Assembly (NCBI GenBank): GCA_017936375.1
Contig: JAGBFR010000033.1
Coordinates: forward strand, 30,956 to 94,955
Direction of reading: 5' to 3'
Length of the DNA: 64,000 bases
DNA from: Clostridia bacterium
Lineage (GTDB): Bacteria; Bacillota; Clostridia; Christensenellales; Aristaeellaceae
The notes beneath the pieces were generated by a model that had not been told where the DNA came from, did not search any database, and was given only the letters and a program-made list of their open reading frames with translations. Each line of letters begins with the position of its first letter. The first letter of the stretch is position 1. Shown here piece by piece: positions 56,632 through 64,000 of the stretch. The position numbers and the translations under genes are program-made.

Positions 56632-59600
56632 CTATACTGCCGTATAATCCGTCCACATTTCGCACTGCATAAGTACAGTTTTGACAGCATCTTCTACACC
56701 TTCAGGTGGATATTTATGCTTTTTAAGCAGGCGCTTCACCAAACGGCGCATACCAGCTCTTGCACTCTCCTTCTTCTGCCAATCAATCGTTCTGTTCTGG
56801 CGCAGAAGATCTGTCAATTCTTTGGTCAATGCAATTAGCTCATTGTTCTGATAGAAATCCTTAATCGCCTGCGGTTTAGTCAATGCATCATAGAAAGCAA
56901 GTTCTTCAGCAGAAAGACCAAGCTGTTCTCCTTCAGCATGCGCATTCGAGATATCCTTTGCCAGCTTGAGCAATTCAGCAATAACCTCTTCATTAGTCAG
57001 CATGCCATTCAGATAGCGGCGCATCGCCTCTGCGATGATCTCTGAGAACTTCTCAGATTTCACCACGTTTGTCTTACGGTAGATCGAAACCTGTTCAGCA
57101 ATTAGCTTTTTGAGAAGTTCGACTGCTAGATTCCGCTCCTTCATACGGGAGATTTCTTCAAGGAACTTGGTATCGAACAGGTTAAACTCTGACTTCACAT
57201 CCGAGAATAGATTGATGACACCTTCGCTCTTTATGCTATGGCGCAAAAGTTCGTTGATCCTCTCGTTGACCTCCGGCAGAGTAAGCTTCTTTCCCGTACC
57301 CCCAACCGTCAGACGCACAAGCATCGTTCGAACTGCTTCAAAGTAAGCCGCTTCAAAGCGTGTCCTTTCATCGACCAAACTTCCACAAAGAGACAATGCC
57401 TGCTTGAGAAGCATAGCTTCTTTGATATAGACATACTGCGTACGTTCTTTTTCGGGCAAATGCTGTTCTTCAACATTCTTACCCAACAGGAAGTTGACGC
57501 CGCCAGTAATAACCCTCGCCTTCGCCAAATCATCCCCGTCCAAGAACGCCTGATAATCAAATCCATGGAAGAGATCACGACAGACGGACAGCTTTTCAAG
57601 GAACTTCGGATATGCTGCTTTGGAAACATCCGTATTGCCGTAGTTCTTCTTATCGCGGCTGGTATAGTCATTCATCGCCTGCTTCAGCGCAGTAGCAATA
57701 CCAACATAGTCGACAACCAGACCACCCTCTTTATCTTTGAACACACGATTAACGCGCGCGATAGCCTGCATCAGATTATGACCAGCCATAGGCTTATAAA
57801 CGTACATCGTTGCCAGCGACGGGACATCAAAGCCCGTCAGCCACATATCAACTACAATGGCGATTTTCATTGGCGACTCATTATCCTTGAACTTACGCGC
57901 CAACTCATCCTTGTACGTTTTATTTCCGATGACCTTACGCCATTCTTCAGGATCATTGTTGCCCTGCGTCATGACAACGGCAACCGTCTCCGTCCAGTTC
58001 GGTCGGAGTTCCAGAATCCGATTATAGATCTTCATGGCGATAGCGCGGGAATACGCCACAATCATCGCCTTGCCCGTAAGCAGATCGGCACGGTAATTTT
58101 CATAATGGTCTAGGATATCATCGACAAGAGAGTTAATCGTCTGTTCTGCGCCAAGAATCGCCTCCATCTGGCCCAGTTCCTTTTTACTCTTATCAATGAC
58201 ATAGGCATCCGTGCATTCAGCCATGATATCATATTCAGCATCAATCAGCTCAAGTGTATTCTGATCCAGATTCAGATGAATGACACGGCTCTCATAATAC
58301 ACCGGGCGCGTTGCGCCGTCTTCCACTGCCTGCGTCATATCGTAAATATCGATATACTCACCAAACACTTCGCGGGTACTACGATCCTTCGATGAAATCG
58401 GCGTTCCAGTGAAACCAATATAGGTTGCATTGGGCAAGCTATCGCGGATCATGCGCGCCGTACCGATAACCGTTTTCGCCTCAATTTCTCCATCTTCTTT
58501 CGTACGAACAACAACCCGTTCACTAAGGCCGTATTGTCCGCGATGGGCTTCATCTGCCATTACGACTATATTTCGACGCTCAGATAATGCTTCTTTGCTT
58601 TCTTCAAACTTCTGCATTGTCGTAAAGATGATACCATTGGCCTGACGATCTTTCAGTAATTGCTTAAGATGATTGCGGCTTTCCGCATGCTGCGGCGTCT
58701 GACGCAGGAAATCCTTACAACGAGCAAATTGTCCAAACAACTGATCATCCAGATCATTACGGTCTGTAATCACGACGATTGTTGGGCTTTCAAGCGCTTT
58801 TTGCAGATAGTGCGCATAGAATACCATAGACAGGGACTTACCACTACCCTGCGTATGCCAGAATACGCCGCCTTTGCCGTCTGTCTGTGTTGCTTTACGG
58901 GTAGATTCAACTGCCTTCTTTACCGCAAAATACTGATGATAGCCCGCAAGAATCTTAAATGTGCTCTGCCCATCCACATTAAAGCAAATGAAGTTTTTCA
59001 GGATATCCAGAAAGCGCTGCTTATCAAACAAGCCTTCAAAGAAAGTATCAAAGGCGGCATACTGTGTATTCTCATAGTTGCCATCCTTCGTCTTCCATTC
59101 CATGAATCGATCTTCACCAGATGTAATCGTACCCGCCTTTGATACGCTCATGTCGCTCATGACAAGCACAGCATTGTACACGAACAAAGACGGAATCTCG
59201 TACATATAATTGCGCAGTTGGCGATATGCTTCAGATGCATCCGTTTCTTCACGCGAAGGAGACTTGAGTTCAACCACAACCAGCGGCAGGCCATTGACAA
59301 AGAGAATCACATCAGGTCGCTTCTCGGAATGCTCCACAATCGTCCACTGATTCGCAACGGTAAAGTCATTCTTCGCGGGCGTCTCATAATCTACTAGATA
59401 CACCAGATCCGCGCGTTCTTCACCGCCAATGACATACTTCACCGGAACACCATTCTGCAAATAATCCATGAAGACCATGTTCTTCTGCACAAGCGTACCG
59501 CTCTCGATATTCGTCAGCTTATACACCGCCTCCGTCAACGCAGACTGCGGCAAACGAGGATTGATCCGTTGCAGCGCAGGCATAAGCATGCCCTCATACA

Positions 59601-59718
59601 ATACAGAGTGATAATCACGCGATACATCGGGGCCATAGGCATAGTTATAGCCCATGTGATCGGTGAATAACTGGATCACTGCTGATTCGTAGTTGGATTC
59701 AGTAAACGTAGTAGACAT
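56632..59718 (-). CDS. hsdR: Type I restriction enzyme R subunit
   Basis: 1028 residues from the ATG at 59718 (GAGGG upstream); the in-frame extension to 59820 overlaps the previous gene and has no ribosome site. The nuclease motif is RPDVILF with D136 and VVVELKSP with E150 and K152. The SF2 translocase has Walker A HTQGSGKS at 278-285, VITDRNDLDDQ, DEAHRGQ, GFTGTP, and QAIARVNR. It cuts and translocates DNA as part of HsdR2M2S. It is full length. The hsdM and hsdS genes are not in the window and probably lie right of 64000, separated from hsdR by the accessory genes described here. Confidence 0.96.
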   Translation of the reverse strand: MSTTFTESNYESAVIQLFTDHMGYNYAYGPDVSRDYHSVLYEGMLMPALQRINPRLPQSALTEAVYKLTNIESGTLVQKNMVFMDYLQNGVPVKYVIGGEERADLVYLVDYETPAKNDFTVANQWTIVEHSEKRPDVILFVNGLPLVVVELKSPSREETDASEAYRQLRNYMYEIPSLFVYNAVLVMSDMSVSKAGTITSGEDRFMEWKTKDGNYENTQYAAFDTFFEGLFDKQRFLDILKNFICFNVDGQSTFKILAGYHQYFAVKKAVESTRKATQTDGKGGVFWHTQGSGKSLSMVFYAHYLQKALESPTIVVITDRNDLDDQLFGQFARCKDFLRQTPQHAESRNHLKQLLKDRQANGIIFTTMQKFEESKEALSERRNIVVMADEAHRGQYGLSERVVVRTKEDGEIEAKTVIGTARMIRDSLPNATYIGFTGTPISSKDRSTREVFGEYIDIYDMTQAVEDGATRPVYYESRVIHLNLDQNTLELIDAEYDIMAECTDAYVIDKSKKELGQMEAILGAEQTINSLVDDILDHYENYRADLLTGKAMIVAYSRAIAMKIYNRILELRPNWTETVAVVMTQGNNDPEEWRKVIGNKTYKDELARKFKDNESPMKIAIVVDMWLTGFDVPSLATMYVYKPMAGHNLMQAIARVNRVFKDKEGGLVVDYVGIATALKQAMNDYTSRDKKNYGNTDVSKAAYPKFLEKLSVCRDLFHGFDYQAFLDGDDLAKARVITGGVNFLLGKNVEEQHLPEKERTQYVYIKEAMLLKQALSLCGSLVDERTRFEAAYFEAVRTMLVRLTVGGTGKKLTLPEVNERINELLRHSIKSEGVINLFSDVKSEFNLFDTKFLEEISRMKERNLAVELLKKLIAEQVSIYRKTNVVKSEKFSEIIAEAMRRYLNGMLTNEEVIAELLKLAKDISNAHAEGEQLGLSAEELAFYDALTKPQAIKDFYQNNELIALTKELTDLLRQNRTIDWQKKESARAGMRRLVKRLLKKHKYPPEGVEDAVKTVLMQCEMWTDYTAV

Positions 59719-59728
59719 CGCAAATCCC

Positions 59729-60355
59729 TCATAACATATCGTTTTGCGCTTCATCTTCAAGTTGACGATTATAGGCAAAATACTCTTCCATTGTACACAG
59801 AAAATTCGCCAATTCCTCAATTCGATCCTTCAAGTTGATTAAATCAATTGGTACTTCGTTCTTGAAAAAATCGTTCTCATGTCGCTTATCATCAGGATAT
59901 CGAAATGCCATTGACTTTCTATCTACCGCTGACAATTCAGCAATATATGCATCTGTTCCAATGAGAATATCAAGAATATCTCGATCACGGATTATTCTTG
60001 GGTAACAGTGTATATTCTCTTTAATATAGTCGAGCAAACAATGCCACAATGCATAAAGATCATGTGAGCCACTTAATCCATTCTGATTTTTGCTTAATGG
60101 TACAAAACGACGAATCAAATCCTTAAGATACAGTTCAATAAACTGACGATACAAAAAAGTAATCGGATACACAGATACACTCAAGAATAATGAATCGCCT
60201 TCTATTGCCTCTTTGACCAAGCGGTCTCCAGCTTCTTTGTATGCGATTTCATACTCCCAATACCTAGATTTGAAATATGCTGAGGCAATCGTTGCTTCGT
60301 TTCTCTTGTCACTAGCCTGTTTGAAAACGCTTTTTTCTTGGGAAGGAAAACTCAT
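59729..60355 (-). CDS. HEPN-like helical protein upstream of hsdR
   Basis: 208 residues, all-alpha. SVSVYPITFLYRQFIELYLKDLIRRFV near 58-84 and SHDLYALWHCLLDYIKENI near 96-114, then a conserved-looking RYPDDK, resemble a widespread HEPN-superfamily group found near defence genes (from memory). No clear Rx4-6H nuclease motif is seen, so catalysis is doubtful. It ends 10 bases before hsdR, so the two are co-expressed. Confidence 0.6.
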   Translation of the reverse strand: MSFPSQEKSVFKQASDKRNEATIASAYFKSRYWEYEIAYKEAGDRLVKEAIEGDSLFLSVSVYPITFLYRQFIELYLKDLIRRFVPLSKNQNGLSGSHDLYALWHCLLDYIKENIHCYPRIIRDRDILDILIGTDAYIAELSAVDRKSMAFRYPDDKRHENDFFKNEVPIDLINLKDRIEELANFLCTMEEYFAYNRQLEDEAQNDML

Positions 60356-60427
60356 GCTTTACCTCAATATCACTATTAATCAGGCTTATCCTTCTTAATG
60401 CACTGACTTGCAAATAATGGCTCTCCA

Positions 60428-61336
60428 TCAATATCTCAACGGCATTTCAGATTTCTTGACTTCCACGCCAAGCTTTAAGTTCCTGAAAAAGTATTCCAAT
60501 CCTCTCACTGCTATATCACTTTTATTCTTTGGTCCAATCAATACCGACTCCAAGCCACTTAAATCATCAAGCCGTTTTTCGATATAAGGTATAAGGACTT
60601 CATCCTTGATTCTAAAGTGCTGAATATCACGCTTTTCTGGTTTAATGAATCCTCCATCATGGATTGACATAAAAACAAATCGATACTCATGCTCACCCTG
60701 AAACCATGACTTTTTAAAGAACATATTGTACAGAACGCAAGCAGATGAAGTCCAAGAAATAAATTCCTTCTTCTGAGCTAGTGTCATTACATTCATTTTA
60801 TCCCAAGCAGGAAAATCCTCGAGTCCAAAATGCTCTAAGAATAGCTTTTCAAGCGTTTTTTCTATACAATCAATCTGCTCATCATGATCATAAATGACCT
60901 TACCGTGCACAAGCATGTCATCCTGAAAGCAAGCAAGTAGCTTTTTAAAATCAAACTTCATACAATAGCCCATGAAGTTTGAATACTCCGACCACAGAAG
61001 TGGACTATCTTCGTCTAAGCAAAATGAGATAACATAATTACCCGAATATGCTCCTGTATTGTCGAAAGTATCAGATTCATTCATCTGTTTTACTTCTCGA
61101 AGTATTTCTAATTTCAGTTCTTCATATACGTCATCCCATATTATGTTTTTTCGCAATACTTCAAGAAAAACATCTGTACCAACCTGAAACTCTGAGCTAT
61201 CATTCAGAAAATGGCATTCTGTTACCCAGAATTCTCCTTGACAAATACCTTTTAATCCTGCAGCAGATGTGTAATGATACACTTTATCTCCATCGCCTAA
61301 TACTGGGACATTAATATACTCATCAAGATATTCCAT
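60428..61336 (-). CDS. DUF2971 domain protein
   Basis: 302 residues. The family opening YHYTSAAGLKGICQGEFWVTECHFLNDSSEF at 20-50 and the block SFCLDEDSPLLWSEYSNFMGYCMKFDF near 104-130 are diagnostic of DUF2971. The late segment WFQGEHEYRFVF is also typical. DUF2971 proteins are of unknown function, though the fold is suspected to be related to ADP-ribosyltransferase-like enzymes and they cluster in defence islands. It lies between restriction-operon genes in the same direction. Confidence 0.82.
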   Translation of the reverse strand: MEYLDEYINVPVLGDGDKVYHYTSAAGLKGICQGEFWVTECHFLNDSSEFQVGTDVFLEVLRKNIIWDDVYEELKLEILREVKQMNESDTFDNTGAYSGNYVISFCLDEDSPLLWSEYSNFMGYCMKFDFKKLLACFQDDMLVHGKVIYDHDEQIDCIEKTLEKLFLEHFGLEDFPAWDKMNVMTLAQKKEFISWTSSACVLYNMFFKKSWFQGEHEYRFVFMSIHDGGFIKPEKRDIQHFRIKDEVLIPYIEKRLDDLSGLESVLIGPKNKSDIAVRGLEYFFRNLKLGVEVKKSEMPLRY

Positions 61337-61426
61337 TTTACTATCTCCATTTATGAAATCATATATCCATTGTATAGAGTTATTCTCTAAGTGACAATAA
61401 CGAATAATACCATTTCAAAAACATTG

Positions 61427-62071
61427 CTATTTCAATCTAATCTGCATCTGTAGTTTTTCCAATGAACCTCTCCTCTTTTGTGTTGCATATGCATCAGCTA
61501 ATTTCTCATAAGCAGTGCAGATACTCTGAAAATACTCCTCTTCATCCGCAATCTCCCTAACTACAGAACTTGATGATAATGTATCATCAAATGCATGAAT
61601 AAAACTGTACAGTTTTAATAGTACATGCTCATAACATAGTACGAATGTTGAAATATCCTCTGATTCTTTCCCCTTAAAAATCAGAGTTGTCTCCACTGCC
61701 GAATTACGCAACTTATTTCTTGCTTGAATTAGTGCTTTTCCATATTCTCTATCAAAGCCATTATCCGATGCACATACATTTTCAAAGAAATTATCTTTCG
61801 TCAACGAAATAAGGTGAATTCGAGCAGCCACAACCCTACCATCTGTATCTTCATCATAAAAGGAGAGTATATTACTCTCGTAAAGATGAATAAGATTGGA
61901 CGCCAATTGATAGTTTTGAAGCCTTCGGTCAAACAAATGCTGTTTATTGCTTAGTTTTGTTTGCTTATTGGTTTGAAAGAGTGCTATCACTGCAACAAAC
62001 GATGTGATAACAGTTAACCAAAACTCCCATTCTATAACAGCTTCTTTCATCATTTGAATAATAGCATTCAT
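61427..62071 (-). CDS. Single-TM protein A with helical cytosolic domain
   Basis: 214 residues. A conserved amphipathic start then EWEFWLTVITSFVAVIALFQT at 14-34 forms one membrane helix, followed by TNKQTKLSNKQHLFDRRLQNYQLASNLIHLY and an all-helical domain. The arrangement and the W-x-FWLT motif match the protein encoded just upstream (62131-62817), so the two are distant paralogues. Similar proteins ('KLSNKQ-LFDRR') are frequent hypothetical genes in defence islands. Function unknown. Confidence 0.7.
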   Translation of the reverse strand: MNAIIQMMKEAVIEWEFWLTVITSFVAVIALFQTNKQTKLSNKQHLFDRRLQNYQLASNLIHLYESNILSFYDEDTDGRVVAARIHLISLTKDNFFENVCASDNGFDREYGKALIQARNKLRNSAVETTLIFKGKESEDISTFVLCYEHVLLKLYSFIHAFDDTLSSSSVVREIADEEEYFQSICTAYEKLADAYATQKRRGSLEKLQMQIRLK

Positions 62072-62130
62072 ATGTCCTTCTCCTCAAAACCAATTCACAC
62101 CTAGCATAACTCAAGTTCGATACAAAACCA

Positions 62131-62817
62131 TTATCCAATACTCAATTCTGCTTCAAGGCTCTGCAAAATACCATTTTCGAGGTCTGTAGCTTTTTTCATT
62201 AACCTTTCTTGTTCTTGCTCAAGATCAAAAATATTGCATGGAATATCCTTACACTCATCCATTACAAAATCAGTAAATTCGAGATAGAAACTATTCGAAA
62301 TCTCTTTCAATTCTTTTCTTGGAATCTCATTCTCGGGCATCTCGTAATAGTCTCCAAAGAGTTTGAATATTCTTTTTCTTCTTTCATCGTCTGCGCCCAT
62401 TAAATAATCTAGTGCATCCGATATCTGTTCATCCATGCGCTTAATCTGCTTATATATCTCCATTAATTCCTCAAGTTTTACTTTGACTGATGGAAAAAGC
62501 GCGCGAACCGTGAATACTACATGCATATTCTCACGTACAAAAGGATTCAACTTGTAATCCTGTAGCTGTTCTTTGTAAAATACACGACTTCCAATTGCAA
62601 AAGAATACTTGCTTCTTTGCTGAAACACTCCATCAAGTGCTATATACGTCTCGATTCTTTTTTCTAGCAGCGCAATCTTATCCTGATTCTTTGCAATTCG
62701 CTCGGGTACTCTAATTGAGTAAACAAGGGCTAGAATAGAAACAATAATTGCTACAAGTGTCAACCAGAAATTCCAATCAACAATAGCTTGACCAAGCATC
62801 ATTCTCACTTCTGCCAT
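62131..62817 (-). CDS. Single-TM protein B with helical cytosolic domain
   Basis: 228 residues from the ATG at 62817 (GGGAG upstream). One membrane helix near 14-35 (DWNFWLTLVAIIVSILALVYS) leads into EKRIETYIALDGVFQQRSKYSF and a long helical domain ending in a coiled coil (FDLEQEQERLMKKATDLENG). It shares its N-terminal plan with protein A. It starts 25 bases after the DUF3800 gene. Function unknown. Confidence 0.7.
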   Translation of the reverse strand: MAEVRMMLGQAIVDWNFWLTLVAIIVSILALVYSIRVPERIAKNQDKIALLEKRIETYIALDGVFQQRSKYSFAIGSRVFYKEQLQDYKLNPFVRENMHVVFTVRALFPSVKVKLEELMEIYKQIKRMDEQISDALDYLMGADDERRKRIFKLFGDYYEMPENEIPRKELKEISNSFYLEFTDFVMDECKDIPCNIFDLEQEQERLMKKATDLENGILQSLEAELSIG

Positions 62818-62841
62818 CAAAATGCTCCCATTAAACACATA

Positions 62842-63975
62842 TCAAAACCGAAATGAATAGTCACCCGCAATAATCTCACGTTCAATACCATCTCTGATCC
62901 TCATCAGCAATTGAGAGAGATTAGCATTATTTCTCCCCTCTTTCTGAAAACCATCAGAGAAGAGTTCTGCTATACTGAAAGGCAATGCCCAGTCCGCAAT
63001 CGATGTATCAAACTTAAATGCTCTATATGTCAGCTTTTTCATCAACTTAGATAGAATGGTTGGGAACCACGCCTTATCCTCATCCCACGGATTCGGATTC
63101 AGAAAAATTCTTACTGTTTCTGTATAGGCCTTTCGAAAAATGCTCGCAACGTTGTCCGCATACTGAATTAGTATCTCATCTTTACTATCCGCAAAAGACA
63201 ATTTGTTTTGATATAGAGACGATACCGAATCCTTAAACTCCGGCTCAAACTCTAATATGCGATCATGTATCAATTCCGCTGAAGAAAACTCATTTGGATA
63301 CAGAATGCTCAGCATTAAAAGCAATTCTCCAAAAGCATTTAGGTTAATAAAGTTTGTGATTTTCGGATCTGTATAGCATCCAATCGGCAATGGGTATTCA
63401 GGAAAATCATTTTCCGAAAACTCATTCAAATATTTTTGGGCAGCTTCCTTATAAAGATTGAATCCGTCATCTATCTTCTTGTAATCATAATTCAATACAA
63501 ACTCGGCAAATCTCTTTCGGCTTGCTCCTGTTCCTTCAAGCGCAGAGCGACAGAATTCCTCAAAGATATCCTGATCTTCATGAGACAATGCGCTTGACAA
63601 CTGATAATATACCAAAGGAAACTCGCATTGAATTTGATGTCCAAGAAAATAGAAGCTAATCAGCGTTGCCAAATAGAAAATCTTATCATAGCAGCAAATA
63701 TAGAAATGCTTATCATCCAGCATCGTATCGATGAAATCAAGGAGAATTTCATTATTCTCCCTTTTCATCATATCTGATCCTTTAAACTCCGAATAATCTA
63801 TACCATGAGAATCAAGGAATTGCTTATATCTTGTTTTCAGCAAATCCTCATCTATTTCGTCGTGCGCAACAAGAGCACAAAGTACAAAATGACGTTGATT
63901 GTCATTATATAACTTGCCTTTCTTGTTAGGCAGTATGCATCCGGTTTGACCAGATTCATCGAAAAAGACCCTCAT
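62842..63975 (-). CDS. DUF3800 domain protein
   Basis: 377 residues from the ATG at 63975 (GAGGTTAATC upstream; another ATG four codons earlier). The DUF3800 opening MRVFFDESGQTG at 1-12 gives the first acidic residues of an RNase H-like fold; the later block SFADSKDEILIQYADNVASIFRKAY near 255-280 supplies the conserved Asp pair. Members are found in defence islands and are predicted nucleases; activity is unproven. First complete gene at the right edge; it heads a run of six leftward genes ending at hsdR. Confidence 0.85.
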   Translation of the reverse strand: MRVFFDESGQTGCILPNKKGKLYNDNQRHFVLCALVAHDEIDEDLLKTRYKQFLDSHGIDYSEFKGSDMMKRENNEILLDFIDTMLDDKHFYICCYDKIFYLATLISFYFLGHQIQCEFPLVYYQLSSALSHEDQDIFEEFCRSALEGTGASRKRFAEFVLNYDYKKIDDGFNLYKEAAQKYLNEFSENDFPEYPLPIGCYTDPKITNFINLNAFGELLLMLSILYPNEFSSAELIHDRILEFEPEFKDSVSSLYQNKLSFADSKDEILIQYADNVASIFRKAYTETVRIFLNPNPWDEDKAWFPTILSKLMKKLTYRAFKFDTSIADWALPFSIAELFSDGFQKEGRNNANLSQLLMRIRDGIEREIIAGDYSFRF

Positions 63976-64000
63976 GATTAACCTCATAAACGATAATTTA

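Noticed and set aside
1-64000. CRISPR arrays, tRNA and rRNA genes
   Set aside because: No regularly spaced direct repeats of 25-40 bases and no cloverleaf or rRNA segments were noticed. A tRNA-scan was not possible, so a missed tRNA cannot be excluded.

Overview
The window looks like chromosomal DNA from an anaerobic Firmicute of class Clostridia, possibly a Christensenellales-like gut lineage. Support comes from strong AGGAGG ribosome sites, near-consensus sigma-A promoters (TTGACA-N17-TATAAT), a DUF3793 gene, BspA-type leucine-rich surface proteins, a Spo0A-like C-terminal fragment and IS66. The first 44.4 kb is GC-rich with core-type gene content. From about 44.5 kb the DNA turns AT-richer and carries mobile and defence genes. 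The genus assignment is inference.

Region by region. 0-12.4 kb: the N-terminal end of a zinc-ribbon Ser/Thr kinase with an HTH partner; a DUF3793 gene behind a consensus promoter and a perfect long inverted repeat; a two-gene RNA-repair operon (RNA ligase plus HD-Pnk end-healing enzyme); sirtuin, HIT hydrolase, NhaC-type antiporter with a variant peptide deformylase, a secreted SH3 protein, an ADP-ribosylglycohydrolase, a tandem flavodoxin-domain protein and a SEC-C methionine aminopeptidase. 12.5-21.3 kb: a carbohydrate regulon (binding protein, two permeases, DUF2264, GH88) divergent from its LacI regulator, with one 18-bp operator in front of each side, then an M28 peptidase. 21.4-26.2 kb: a Dlt-like operon in the order ligase, carrier protein, MBOAT, SGNH-like protein, which would load an acyl group and move it to a surface acceptor. 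26.6-33.6 kb: two large secreted proteins (Ig-like repeats plus LRR; LRR plus Big-like domains) and a frameshifted LRR remnant. 33.8-36.8 kb: araM-like dehydrogenase and ribulokinase. 37.1-42 kb: a complete liv-type branched-chain amino-acid ABC operon. 42.1-44.2 kb: an unusual TauE/SafE-lipid kinase fusion and an acyl-CoA thioesterase.

44.4-64 kb: the accessory region begins exactly at a Spo0A-like 3' end that retains its terminator but has lost the rest of the gene. It carries a WYL regulator, a small gene interrupted by one amber codon, a DUF4268 nuclease-like protein, a mobile-element module (HTH repressor with divergent promoters, small genes, ArdC-like protein, serine recombinase), an intact IS66 with 8-bp target duplication, a zero-gap membrane/soluble gene pair, a winged-helix protein, and a leftward defence operon ending in HsdR. 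Upstream of hsdR in that operon lie a HEPN-like protein, a DUF2971 protein, two related single-TM proteins and a DUF3800 protein; hsdM and hsdS are not in the window and probably lie to the right.

The best candidates for further attention are the RNA-repair operon, the Dlt-like operon with a fibronectin-like tail, the TauE/SafE-kinase fusion, the DUF3793 inverted repeat, the Spo0A-end island junction, and the two poorly characterised accessory cassettes at 54.0-55.3 and 59.7-64.0 kb.
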